Of a DNA stretch of 7,167 nucleotides, positions 1 through 5,921 are shown piece after piece. Position 1 is the first letter of the stretch. Each line of letters begins with the position of its first letter. The DNA is taken from contig JAKLLJ010000170.1 of assembly GCA_023150215.1 (NCBI GenBank), positions 1 to 7,167 on the forward strand. Direction: 5' to 3'. The notes under the pieces were generated by a model that did not search any database, was not told where the DNA came from, and worked only from the letters and a program-made list of their open reading frames with translations. Source of the stretch: Thauera sp. Lineage in GTDB: Bacteria > Pseudomonadota > Gammaproteobacteria > Burkholderiales > Rhodocyclaceae. The position numbers and the translations under genes were made by a program.

Positions 1-188
1 GGCAGGGGGAGGTCCTCTCCCGCACCGTCCTGGCCGAGCAGGTCTGGGACATGAATTTCGACAGCAATACCAATGTCGTCGAAGTCGCCGTTCGCCGCCT
101 GCGCGGGAAACTGGACGATCCCTTCGACCGGAAGCTTCTGCACACGGTCCGGGGGCTGGGCGACGTGCTCGAAAGCCGGGAAGAATGA
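1..188 (+). CDS. OmpR-family heavy-metal response regulator, C-terminal end (partial)
   Basis: This is the last 61 codons of a two-component response regulator; the frame begins at base 3 and the gene starts before the window. The visible part is the winged-helix DNA-binding domain: the stretch SRTVLAEQVWDMNFDSNTN, then the recognition-helix signature VVEVAVRRLRGKLDDPF and the C-terminal wing HTVRGLGDVLE. This pattern is typical of the CusR/CopR/CzcR/IrlR branch. The receiver domain is not in the window. The stop codon TGA overlaps the start of the sensor kinase as ATGA, so the two are almost certainly co-translated partners. One oddity is an Asp where the family usually has an aromatic residue (VRGxGY). 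Its target promoters are not visible; from the family, metal efflux genes nearby are likely. Confidence 0.9.
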   Translation, partial: QGEVLSRTVLAEQVWDMNFDSNTNVVEVAVRRLRGKLDDPFDRKLLHTVRGLGDVLESREE

Positions 189-1528
189 AACCGGCGGCCC
201 CTCGTTCGCTGCGCCGGTGGCTCTCGCGAGGGCTTGCCCTCCTGACCCTCGTCGGCTTGGGTCTGGTCTGCGCAGCCGTGTATGTGGCCACACACTTGAG
301 TCTGGCGTCCCGGCAGGCGGTTTCGCTCGAGCAACATCGTCAGGTGATTGAACATCTCGTTGAAGAGATTACGACCCCGGACGACCTGGCCATCTTGCGT
401 CACAAGCTCGACGACTTTTTTGCCGGTCGATCCGATCTGCGCTTGCGCCTGCGCTCGGCATCGGGCCAGTGGGTCTACGGCGCCGATGATCGAGGCCTCC
501 TCATGCTCGCAAACGAGAAGCGGGTGGTCTTCGATATTGCTTCTCCAACACATCCCTTTGCCCCGATGCAGGCAGAACTGGCCTTGGACGTTGCATCCGA
601 CGATCAGTTGCTGCGCGGACTTGCATGGACACTGGCCGCCTGCGCCTTGACGGGCACGATCGCGATTTCATTGGGAGGAGCGTGGCTGGTGCGTCGAGCG
701 CTCGAGCCGGTCAACGAACTGGCGCAACAGGCGATGCGTCTCGTCCCCGAACGGCTCGCAGAACGGCTCGACGGCGCCGCGCAGGCAGAGGAAGTGCAGC
801 CGCTGGTTCAGCAGTTCAACGCCGTGCTCGAACGCTTGCAGGGAGCGTACATCCAATTGGAAGGTTTCAACGCAGACGTCGCACACGAACTGCGAACCCC
901 CTTGACGACGCTGATAGGGCAGACGGAACTGGCGCTGAAGGGCAAAGGTGACGCGGCTGAGCTTCGCGACATCATGGGTTCAAACCTCGAAGAGCTACAC
1001 CGTCTTTCGAGTCTCGTGCACGACATGCTGTTCCTGTCCAATGCAGACCGGGGCGTCAAGGCACGCACCCGCACGATCAGCAGTCTTGCCGCGCTTGCGC
1101 GTGAAGTCGCCGAGTACCATGAGGCCCCGCTGCTCGAGGCGCGGCTCACGATCGGGATCATTGGCGATGCCGTAGCGTGCGTCGATAGTCGTCTCGTTCG
1201 GCAGGCACTGTCGAACCTTTTGTCGAATGCCACCCGATACGCGCAACCTGGCACGACGATCGAGGTCGATATCCACGAAGCGGCGCCGGGAGAAGTCGCG
1301 TTATCCGTTACCAATACGGGTCCCGAGATTGCCGAAGAGCACCTTTCTCGCCTCTTTGACCGTTTCTACCGGGTCGATGCTGCGCGCAAGCATGGCGAGG
1401 ATAACAACTATGGCTTGGGCCTTGCGGTTGTTGCCGCGATCGCGCGCATGCATGGCGGGCGGACGTTTGCTCGTTCCTCTCACGGAATGACGACGATCGG
1501 AATCTCGGTTCCGTACAGCGACCGGTAG
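185..1528 (+). CDS. Heavy-metal sensor histidine kinase (CusS/CopS/IrlS type)
   Basis: A 447-residue inner-membrane sensor kinase that would phosphorylate the response regulator encoded just upstream. A short basic N-terminus leads into membrane segment 1 (about residues 14-36), followed by a periplasmic sensor region of roughly 105 residues and membrane segment 2 (about 145-168). A HAMP linker follows (about 170-222). The phosphoacceptor box is FNADVAHELRTPLTTL with His234. The ATPase domain has an N-box ALSNLLSNATRY (Asn344/Asn348), a G1 region VTNTGPEI in which Asn stands in for the usual Asp, the F-box-like LFDRFYRVD, and a G2 box YGLGLAV near 409-415. The VxNxG form of G1 is seen in the CusS-type family. 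Length matches that family. The start is fixed by the 4-bp ATGA overlap with the regulator gene. The metal sensed cannot be read from the sequence; copper, zinc and cadmium are all possible. Confidence 0.92.
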   Translation: MKPAAPRSLRRWLSRGLALLTLVGLGLVCAAVYVATHLSLASRQAVSLEQHRQVIEHLVEEITTPDDLAILRHKLDDFFAGRSDLRLRLRSASGQWVYGADDRGLLMLANEKRVVFDIASPTHPFAPMQAELALDVASDDQLLRGLAWTLAACALTGTIAISLGGAWLVRRALEPVNELAQQAMRLVPERLAERLDGAAQAEEVQPLVQQFNAVLERLQGAYIQLEGFNADVAHELRTPLTTLIGQTELALKGKGDAAELRDIMGSNLEELHRLSSLVHDMLFLSNADRGVKARTRTISSLAALAREVAEYHEAPLLEARLTIGIIGDAVACVDSRLVRQALSNLLSNATRYAQPGTTIEVDIHEAAPGEVALSVTNTGPEIAEEHLSRLFDRFYRVDAARKHGEDNNYGLGLAVVAAIARMHGGRTFARSSHGMTTIGISVPYSDR

Positions 1529-1599
1529 CGCTCGTCAGCCCCAGCTCCGCAGCGGCTGCTCGCATGCGCGATACTTCTCCTCCACCGCTGTTCGGTCCC
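1529..1599. other. Short convergent intergenic gap
   Basis: The sensor kinase and the P-type ATPase genes end facing each other across 71 bp. I see only weak short complementarity here (for example around GCAGCGGCTGC) and no hairpin with a T-tract on either strand, so no terminator is called. Confidence 0.5.
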
Positions 1600-3834
1600 T
1601 CATCCTGCGCGTTCGGTCGCGCGCAAGAGGCGCATGCCGTTGAACACGACGAGCAGGCTCGCGCCCATGTCGGCAAACACGGCCATCCACATCGTGGCCG
1701 ACCCCAGAAGAGCGAGCACCAGAAAAACGCTCTTGATGCCGAGCGCCAGGGTAATGTTCTGCCACAACACCGAATGCGTGCGCCGCGACAAACGGATCGT
1801 CTCGGGTATACGGCGCAGATCGTCGTTCATGATCACGATGTCGGCCGCCTCCATGGCCGTATCGGTACCCGCCGCGCCCATGGCGATCCCCATGTCGGCC
1901 TGAGCAAGTGCCGGCGCATCGTTGATGCCATCCCCTGTCATTGCCGTAGGACCATATCGGCGCTGCAGGTCGCGAATCGCAGCGAGTTTGTCTTCAGGCA
2001 ATAGATTGCCGCGGGCATCCTCGATACCGGCCTGCGCGGCAATCGACCGTGCGGTCGCTTCATTATCGCCGGTCAGCATCACCGGGGTGACACCCAGCGC
2101 ACGCAATTCGGCAATGGCAGTCCGGGACGATGCCTTGATCGTGTCCGCGACCGCGAACAGGCCCAGCACCTTCTTCGACGAGGCCAGCAGCGTGACAGTG
2201 CGTCCTTGCGATTCGTGCTCCGCCAGCCGTGCCTCGAGTTCAGTACTGCACTGGCCGCGATCTTCGATCAAACGGTGGTTACCCAGAACATGGACGTCGT
2301 CGCCAACGCGCCCTTGAACACCGCGCCCCGCGAGGGCATTGAATTCGTCGACGGCCTCCAGCGGGTGGTCGAGCCCGGCCGCAATGGCTTTCGAGACCGG
2401 ATGGTCCGAGTGGGCGGCAAGGCTTGCGGCAAGGCTCCCGGTTCGCTGCTCGGTATGGTCGGCGGAGATGGCGTCGAAGGCCACGAGGCGTGGCTTGCCT
2501 TCGGTCACAGTGCCGGTCTTGTCAAGCGCGATCGCCTTGATCTTGCGCGCATCCTCGAGGTACGTTCCACCCTTGATCAGAATGCCCCGTCGTGCAGCCG
2601 CGGTGAGCCCGCTCACTACGGTCACCGGTGTGGAGATGACCAGCGCGCAGGGACAAGCGATGACGAGCAGGACCAGCGCCTTGTAGAGCGCATCGAGCCA
2701 GGGCCAGCCGAATCCCAACGGTCCGACGATCGCCACCGCCAGCGCGATCACGAAGATGGCGGGCGTATAGATCGCCGCGAAACGGTCGACGAATCGCTGC
2801 GTGGGCGCCCGCGTGCTCTGTGCTTGTTCCACGGCATGAATGATGCGTGCCAGCGTCGTATTGCTCGCCACGGCCGTCACGCGGCATTCGAGCAACCCGG
2901 TCTCATTGATCGTCCCGGCAAAGACGAGATCGCCGGGTTGCTTGTCGACGGGAATACTTTCGCCGGTGACCGGTGCCTGGTTGATCGCACTGTTTCCGAC
3001 GGTCACGACACCATCGAGTGGCACACGCTCGCCGGGTTTGACGCGAATGATGGCCTCCAGAGGCACCGAGGCGGCCGCGACGCGCACCCAACTTCCGTCC
3101 ACCTGCCTCACCTCGGCTTCGTCAGGGGCCAGGGCCATCAGGCTCGTGATCGCATTGCGTGCCTGGTCGACCGCGCGCGCCTCGATCAACTCGGCGATGG
3201 CATAGAGCGCCATGACCATGGCCGCCTCGGGCCACTGGCCAATCACGAATGCGCCGGTGACGGCGACGGACATCAGGGCATTGATGTTCAGGCGAGCACG
3301 ACTGAGCGCGACGAGCCCCTTCTTATAAACGCTCAAACCCGACAAGCCGATTGCCGCAGCAGCGAGGGCCATACCCACGACCTTGACCAGGAGGGTTGCC
3401 GGTGCAAAGTAGGCCAATGCTTCAGCGCCCACCGCCAAGATCAGGGCACCGATCAGCCGTGCGAGCCCAGCTCCGATTCGCCGATCGTCGTCAGCGGACT
3501 CGGCTTGCAACGTCTGGCCGGACTGCCCCGCATCGACGAGATGGATCTCGAAGCCCGCCGCACGTATTGCATCTTGTGCCTGTTGCTGCACGGCGGCTCC
3601 GGCCGTGATCGTAAGCGTACGCGTACCCAGCGCGAAGCCAAGCCGGCGAACCCCGACGACCGACGACAGCGCCTGTCGGATCTCCAACTCTTCGGCAGCG
3701 CAATCCATTGCCGGGATGCGGTAAGCCGTACTCTCGGCCGCCGCACCGGGCAAAGGCTGCTGCGACGGCGTCGCGTCATGCGCGCATGCATACCCGACCT
3801 TGCAGAGATCGGCATCTTCAGTCACTTTGTTCAT
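1600..3834 (-). CDS. cadA: Zn/Cd/Pb-exporting P-type ATPase (PIB-2 class)
   Basis: A 744-residue inner-membrane pump that exports divalent soft metals (Zn, Cd, Pb) at the cost of ATP. The N-terminus carries Cys11 and Cys17, then one HMA domain (about 36-100) whose metal loop is MDCAAEE (Cys45), the CxxEE variant rather than CxxC. The actuator domain has TGES at about 290. The membrane metal site is CPC (394-396). The phosphorylation motif is DKTGT (Asp438), the SDHP motif is at about 476-479, and the hinge GDGINDAP is at about 634-641. Lys701 in the next-to-last helix and Asp722 in the last (ADMG) are the PIB-2 signature and argue against a copper pump. The start was set at ATG 3832-3834, which has AAGGA nine bases upstream. 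A longer reading from a TTG at 3885 would begin inside the promoter -35 box, so it was not used. Transcription is predicted from the MerR-type promoter just upstream. zntA or pbrA would be equally fair names. Confidence 0.93.
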   Translation of the reverse strand: MNKVTEDADLCKVGYACAHDATPSQQPLPGAAAESTAYRIPAMDCAAEELEIRQALSSVVGVRRLGFALGTRTLTITAGAAVQQQAQDAIRAAGFEIHLVDAGQSGQTLQAESADDDRRIGAGLARLIGALILAVGAEALAYFAPATLLVKVVGMALAAAAIGLSGLSVYKKGLVALSRARLNINALMSVAVTGAFVIGQWPEAAMVMALYAIAELIEARAVDQARNAITSLMALAPDEAEVRQVDGSWVRVAAASVPLEAIIRVKPGERVPLDGVVTVGNSAINQAPVTGESIPVDKQPGDLVFAGTINETGLLECRVTAVASNTTLARIIHAVEQAQSTRAPTQRFVDRFAAIYTPAIFVIALAVAIVGPLGFGWPWLDALYKALVLLVIACPCALVISTPVTVVSGLTAAARRGILIKGGTYLEDARKIKAIALDKTGTVTEGKPRLVAFDAISADHTEQRTGSLAASLAAHSDHPVSKAIAAGLDHPLEAVDEFNALAGRGVQGRVGDDVHVLGNHRLIEDRGQCSTELEARLAEHESQGRTVTLLASSKKVLGLFAVADTIKASSRTAIAELRALGVTPVMLTGDNEATARSIAAQAGIEDARGNLLPEDKLAAIRDLQRRYGPTAMTGDGINDAPALAQADMGIAMGAAGTDTAMEAADIVIMNDDLRRIPETIRLSRRTHSVLWQNITLALGIKSVFLVLALLGSATMWMAVFADMGASLLVVFNGMRLLRATERAG

Positions 3835-3854
3835 GATCACGCGTCCTTGACGCC

Positions 3855-3885
3855 ATTGAAAACCCTGTAGTGACCACAGAGTCAA
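3855..3885 (-). promoter_or_regulatory. MerR/CadR-type promoter and operator of the ATPase gene
   Basis: On the minus strand, -35 TTGACT (3880-3885) and -10 TTCAAT (3855-3860) are separated by 19 bp, the over-long spacing typical of promoters activated by MerR-family proteins. The spacer holds a dyad, ACCCTGTAGT-G-ACCACAGAGT on the plus strand (3862-3882), whose halves match at 8 of 10 positions and which resembles known CadR/PbrR operators. The ATPase start codon is 21 bp downstream of the -10 box. Confidence 0.85.
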
Positions 3886-3956
3886 CCACTTACCCTAATC
3901 AGCGCCTCCCCGGTCGGGCAGTCCATGTGGGTGATGACGAAAACGGATTGCTTCAT
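3882..3956 (-). pseudogene. Truncated HMA metal-binding domain remnant
   Basis: A 24-codon reading frame with ATG at 3954-3956, preceded by AGGA five bases upstream. It reads MKQSVFVITHMDCPTGEALI and then RVSG before a stop. The FxIxxMDCPTxEALIR pattern is the first strand and metal loop of an HMA domain, as in PbrA-like ATPases and in small stand-alone HMA proteins of about 90 residues. Homology ends after ALIR, and the stop codon TGA lies inside the -35 box of the ATPase promoter. A Gly replaces the first Glu of the usual CPTEE. I infer that an older HMA gene, or the start of another ATPase gene, was cut when this promoter segment was joined in. A functional leader peptide is possible but less likely. 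Confidence 0.6.
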
Positions 3957-4002
3957 GGTGGTCCTGCACGAGGAATGCAACGGTCGCTCGCGGGGCATGA
4001 CA

Positions 4003-4035
4003 CCGAAGTGACCGCCCCGGGACGGCTCACTTCGG
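4003..4035 (-). terminator. Hairpin across the stop codon of the Met-rich gene, possible terminator
   Basis: CCGAAGTGA (4003-4011) pairs perfectly with TCACTTCGG (4027-4035). The stem extends by three more pairs (4012-4014 with 4023-4025) after a one-base bulge, leaving an 8-base loop. The stem contains the last codons and the stop codon of the Met-rich gene. No T-tract follows on the minus strand, so it may stabilise the 3' end of the message rather than terminate it. Confidence 0.4.
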
Positions 4036-4539
4036 CTGCGGCTGCTGCGACATCCACTGCTGATGCTGCATCATTTGATCCATCATCATCTGCTGCATCG
4101 GCATGTATTGCTCCATCATGAATTGGCGCTGCTTGAGTTGCTCGGGCGTCAGACGCCGGTAGTCCCCCCACATGGGCCCGCCCATCATGCGGCCGCCCAT
4201 ACGGCCCTGGCCCATCATCGGCGCCCCGCCGCAACACCCCATCATCCCCGGTGCCCACATGCCGTGCATCATCTGCATGTTGTTCTGCATCGTGGTCCAG
4301 TGGTCCTGGAGCAGTTTCTGCCGCGCCTGGGGATCCTCCGTCTGGCGGATCCTGTCCATCTGCTCCTGCATCGCTCTCATGTTCTCCTGCACCTGCGCCA
4401 TCTGCTTGTCAAAGTCCGTCGTGCCGGGGGCCTCCTGTTTCGTCTGCCCGCCCGCGCCGGCTGGCGGGTCGGCGGCAAAGAGGGACGGCGCCGGCATCGC
4501 GAGGGCCGCGGCCAATCCCAACGTGATCAATGGTTTCAT
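4027..4539 (-). CDS. Methionine-rich putative periplasmic metal-binding protein
   Basis: A 170-residue protein of no family I can name with certainty. The first 22-23 residues form a Sec signal peptide (KPLITLGLAAALAMPAPSLFA, then AD), so it is probably periplasmic. Residues 43-80 are Gln- and charge-rich and probably helical. Residues 84-123 are Met/Gly-rich with a Cys pair (102-103), and the tail (about 128-163) has LTPEQLKQRQ followed by dense Met/Gln. I count 27 Met in about 148 mature residues (18%), plus a few His. Such composition is common in proteins that bind soft metals (Cu(I), Ag, possibly Cd), but no binding site is proven. The start has AGGAG six bases upstream (4546-4550). The gene has its own CadR-type promoter, copied from or to that of the ATPase, and is divergent from the regulator. 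This suggests a helper role in the same resistance system. Confidence 0.8.
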   Translation of the reverse strand: MKPLITLGLAAALAMPAPSLFAADPPAGAGGQTKQEAPGTTDFDKQMAQVQENMRAMQEQMDRIRQTEDPQARQKLLQDHWTTMQNNMQMMHGMWAPGMMGCCGGAPMMGQGRMGGRMMGGPMWGDYRRLTPEQLKQRQFMMEQYMPMQQMMMDQMMQHQQWMSQQPQPK

Positions 4540-4592
4540 CTTGCGCTCCTTTCGAGGGTTCCCTGAGTCCTGCCCGCTGCGGCAGTGTCAAC

Positions 4593-4623
4593 ATTGAAAA
4601 CCCTGTAGTCGCTCCGGGGTCAA
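4593..4623 (-). promoter_or_regulatory. MerR/CadR-type promoter and operator of the Met-rich gene
   Basis: On the minus strand, -35 TTGACC (4618-4623), a 19-bp spacer and -10 TTCAAT (4593-4598) face the Met-rich gene. The dyad on the plus strand is ACCCTGTAGT-C-GCTCCGGGGT (4600-4620), with halves matching at 7 of 10 positions. The half nearest the -10 box, together with that box, is identical over 18 bp to the ATPase promoter. The regulator gene begins 35 bp beyond it on the other strand, so one site may control both directions. Confidence 0.83.
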
Positions 4624-4657
4624 CGGCTTAGCATGAGCAATCGTGCGAGGAGGTGTC

Positions 4658-5128
4658 ATGCGGATCGGAGAACTTGGCCAGGCGACCGGCGTCGATGTCG
4701 AAACGATTCGCTACTACGAGAAGGCGAGGTTGCTGCCGCCGCCCGCCCGGGCAGCGAATGGCTACCGCGCCTACGGCGCGGCACACCTGGAACGCCTGAG
4801 CTTCGTCCGCCACTGTCGGGCGCTTGACATGTCGCTTGCGGAGATCAGGCACCTGCTCGATTTCGTCGCCCACCCGGAGGCCGATTGCGGTGAGATCAAC
4901 CGGCTGATCGACGAGCATCTCGGACGGGTGCGGGCGCGGTTGAAGTCCCTGAACGCCCTGGAGAATCAGTTGGTGGCGTTGCGGGCGAGCTGCGGGGCCG
5001 GGCACGTGGCTGCGGACTGCGGCATCCTGCACGAACTGGAGGCCGCCGCCCATGGCGAGGCGTGCGTATGCCATCCGGCGGGGAGAAAACATCCAGCAGT
5101 GACGACGCAAAAAGCGAAGGAACGTTGA
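4658..5128 (+). CDS. cadR: MerR-family metal-responsive regulator (CadR/PbrR type)
   Basis: A 156-residue cytoplasmic transcription factor that senses a divalent metal and activates over-spaced promoters by DNA distortion. Residues 1-40 are the winged helix-turn-helix (MRIGELGQATGVDVETIRYYEKARLLPPP, then NGYRAYG). A long dimerisation helix follows (about 83-110). The metal loop has Cys77 (ADCGEI), Cys112 and Cys121 (SCGAGHVAADCGIL), positions that match CadR closely, plus a C-terminal CVCH (136-139). It lacks the Cys near residue 14 that PbrR and many CadR proteins have (here GVDV). ATG 4658 was chosen because AGGAGG stands four bases upstream; a GTG at 4643 would place the SD inside the gene. 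It is divergent from the Met-rich gene and shares its operator region. Cd, Zn or Pb is the likely inducer; the sequence does not decide which. Confidence 0.92.
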   Translation: MRIGELGQATGVDVETIRYYEKARLLPPPARAANGYRAYGAAHLERLSFVRHCRALDMSLAEIRHLLDFVAHPEADCGEINRLIDEHLGRVRARLKSLNALENQLVALRASCGAGHVAADCGILHELEAAAHGEACVCHPAGRKHPAVTTQKAKER

Positions 5129-5161
5129 TCGGCGCTGCGTTGCGGCGGCTGGTCAACGAGT

Positions 5162-5199
5162 CTTAACGTACGATTTTTTCCCGTTTTCTGAGACGACCC
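5162..5199 (+). repeat. Tn3-family (Tn21/Tn501-like) terminal inverted repeat, copy A
   Basis: Read inwards on the minus strand it begins GGGTCGTCTCAGAAAACGGG and ends ACGTTAAG, the form of the 38-bp ends of the Tn21/Tn501 branch of Tn3-family transposons (GGGG...CAGAAAACGGAAAA...TAAG). It has one extra G after ACGG and a C-to-T change near the inner end relative to copy B. The orientation makes it the right end of an element lying to the left, which would include the cadmium block. Confidence 0.85.
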
Positions 5200-5203
5200 T
5201 AAG

Positions 5204-5602
5204 ATGAAAAAGATGATGGCTCAGATGGGCTCGGGCGGCGAAGGCCCCATGGACATGATGCAGAAGATGATGGGGCAGATGGGAAGTCAGCCCGGCGGCG
5301 AGGCCGGCAACCCCATGCAGCAGATGATAGGAATGTGCTCGGAAATCCTGGCGGCCATCCACAAGACCACGTCGATGGCCGCCTTTGCTAAGCCCGAACT
5401 TCACACCCTGTTCGGCGAGTGGATGGAAAGCCTGGAACGTGAGGCGCTCGCGGCACTGGACGACCAGGGCGCGGCAGATGCAACGGCCCTGGCGACCAAG
5501 CTCAAGATCAGCGAGGCAAGCGCAATTCATGTTGTTGCGCACCTTGCCAGCAAGGGCAAGGTAAGTCTGAGCGTCCGCGCCACCGGGCAAGGTGCGCCGT
5601 GA
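5204..5602 (+). CDS. Met-rich protein with a possible winged-helix-like C-terminus
   Basis: A 132-residue protein I cannot assign to a named family. The first 44 residues are rich in Met (13 of them), Gly and Gln, in patterns such as KKMMAQMGS and MDMMQKMMGQM. Residues 45-85 look helical. Residues about 90-122 (ADATALATKLKISEASAIHV, then VAHLASKGKVSL) have the shape of a small winged-helix fold, which is inference. There is no signal peptide, so it is probably cytosolic. The ATG lies 4 bp after transposon end A, has no Shine-Dalgarno sequence, and an in-frame TGA sits in the repeat at 5189. The gene may therefore have lost its original 5' end and promoter to the transposon. Its stop overlaps the next gene as GTGA, so the pair is an operon. 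Metal binding is suggested only by composition and neighbours. Confidence 0.7.
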   Translation: MKKMMAQMGSGGEGPMDMMQKMMGQMGSQPGGEAGNPMQQMIGMCSEILAAIHKTTSMAAFAKPELHTLFGEWMESLEREALAALDDQGAADATALATKLKISEASAIHVVAHLASKGKVSLSVRATGQGAP

Positions 5603-5811
5603 GTCCCATTGTCCTGGAGTCCGTGTTGACGTGCCCACGCTGTGGATATGCCCAGCAGGAAACCATGCCGACCGACGCCTGCCAGTTCTTCTACGAGTGC
5701 TGCAACTGCAAGGCGTTGCTGCGCCCCAACCCCGGCGACTGCTGCGTGTTCTGTTCCTTCGGCTCGGTGAAATGCCCGCCGATTCAGGCGCAGCGCGGGT
5801 GTTGCGGGTAG
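5599..5811 (+). CDS. GDCCVxC-family small cysteine-rich protein
   Basis: A 70-residue protein with 12 cysteines. The N-terminus has a CPRC pair (12-15) followed by Cys28 and ECCNC (34-37), which resembles a zinc ribbon. The C-terminal signature is GDCCVFC (46-52) followed by SFGSVKCPPIQ and a terminal CC (68-69). This motif defines the family annotated as GDCCVxC domain-containing (seleno)protein, often found near mercury and other metal resistance genes; its biochemical role is unknown to me. Here all signature positions are Cys, with no in-frame TGA. The start is GTG, overlapping the previous stop by four bases (GTGA), with AAGG six bases upstream. A hairpin terminator follows 25 bp after the stop. 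Confidence 0.85.
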   Translation: MSPIVLESVLTCPRCGYAQQETMPTDACQFFYECCNCKALLRPNPGDCCVFCSFGSVKCPPIQAQRGCCG

Positions 5812-5836
5812 CGCCCAGCTTTCACCGGCATCATCG

Positions 5837-5862
5837 ACAGCCCGCCTTCGCGCGGGCTGTTT
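5837..5862 (+). terminator. Rho-independent terminator
   Basis: ACAGCCCGC (5837-5845) pairs over nine bases with GCGGGCTGT (5852-5860) around a 6-base loop, followed by a short T run (TTT, 5860-5862). It closes the two-gene unit ahead of it. The T-tract is short, so strength is uncertain. Confidence 0.75.
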
Positions 5863-5884
5863 GCATCGTGGGGCTGAGGAACGG

Positions 5885-5921
5885 CTTAGCGTACGATTTT
5901 TTCCGTTTTCTGAGACGACCC
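5885..5921 (+). repeat. Tn3-family (Tn21/Tn501-like) terminal inverted repeat, copy B
   Basis: A 37-bp stretch in the same orientation as copy A, differing from it by one inserted and one substituted base. Read inwards on the minus strand: GGGTCGTCTCAGAAAACGG, then six A, then TCGTACGCTAAG. It is the right end of an element lying to the left. The DNA beyond it interrupts a reading frame, so this is the transposon/backbone junction. The outermost base (5922) is not the expected G on the inward-reading strand. Confidence 0.87.

Noticed and set aside
808..1314. A 168-codon minus-strand frame within the kinase gene
   Set aside because: It is a shadow of a conserved histidine kinase, with no domain or ribosome site.
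2206..3870. A 554-codon open frame on the plus strand opposite the ATPase gene
   Set aside because: It is antisense to a clearly conserved P-type ATPase, shows no recognisable domain, and is the kind of long shadow frame common in GC-rich DNA.
3835..3885. A longer ATPase start at TTG 3883-3885
   Set aside because: It would begin inside the -35 box of the promoter and translate the operator; ATG 3834 has a proper AAGGA site.
4063..4566. A His/Leu-rich plus-strand frame opposite the Met-rich gene
   Set aside because: Its His and Leu richness is only the reverse reading of Met/Gln codons. The minus-strand gene has a signal peptide, ribosome site and promoter.
4643..4657. A GTG start five codons before the regulator ATG
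   Set aside because: The AGGAGG ribosome site would then lie inside the coding region, and MerR proteins of this type begin with M-x-IGEL.
5162..5921. A MITE or complete small transposon between the two repeats
   Set aside because: The two ends are in direct rather than inverted orientation, so they cannot by themselves define one Tn3-type unit. The 5 bp beyond each end (TAAGA and GTGGC) also differ, so there is no target duplication between them.
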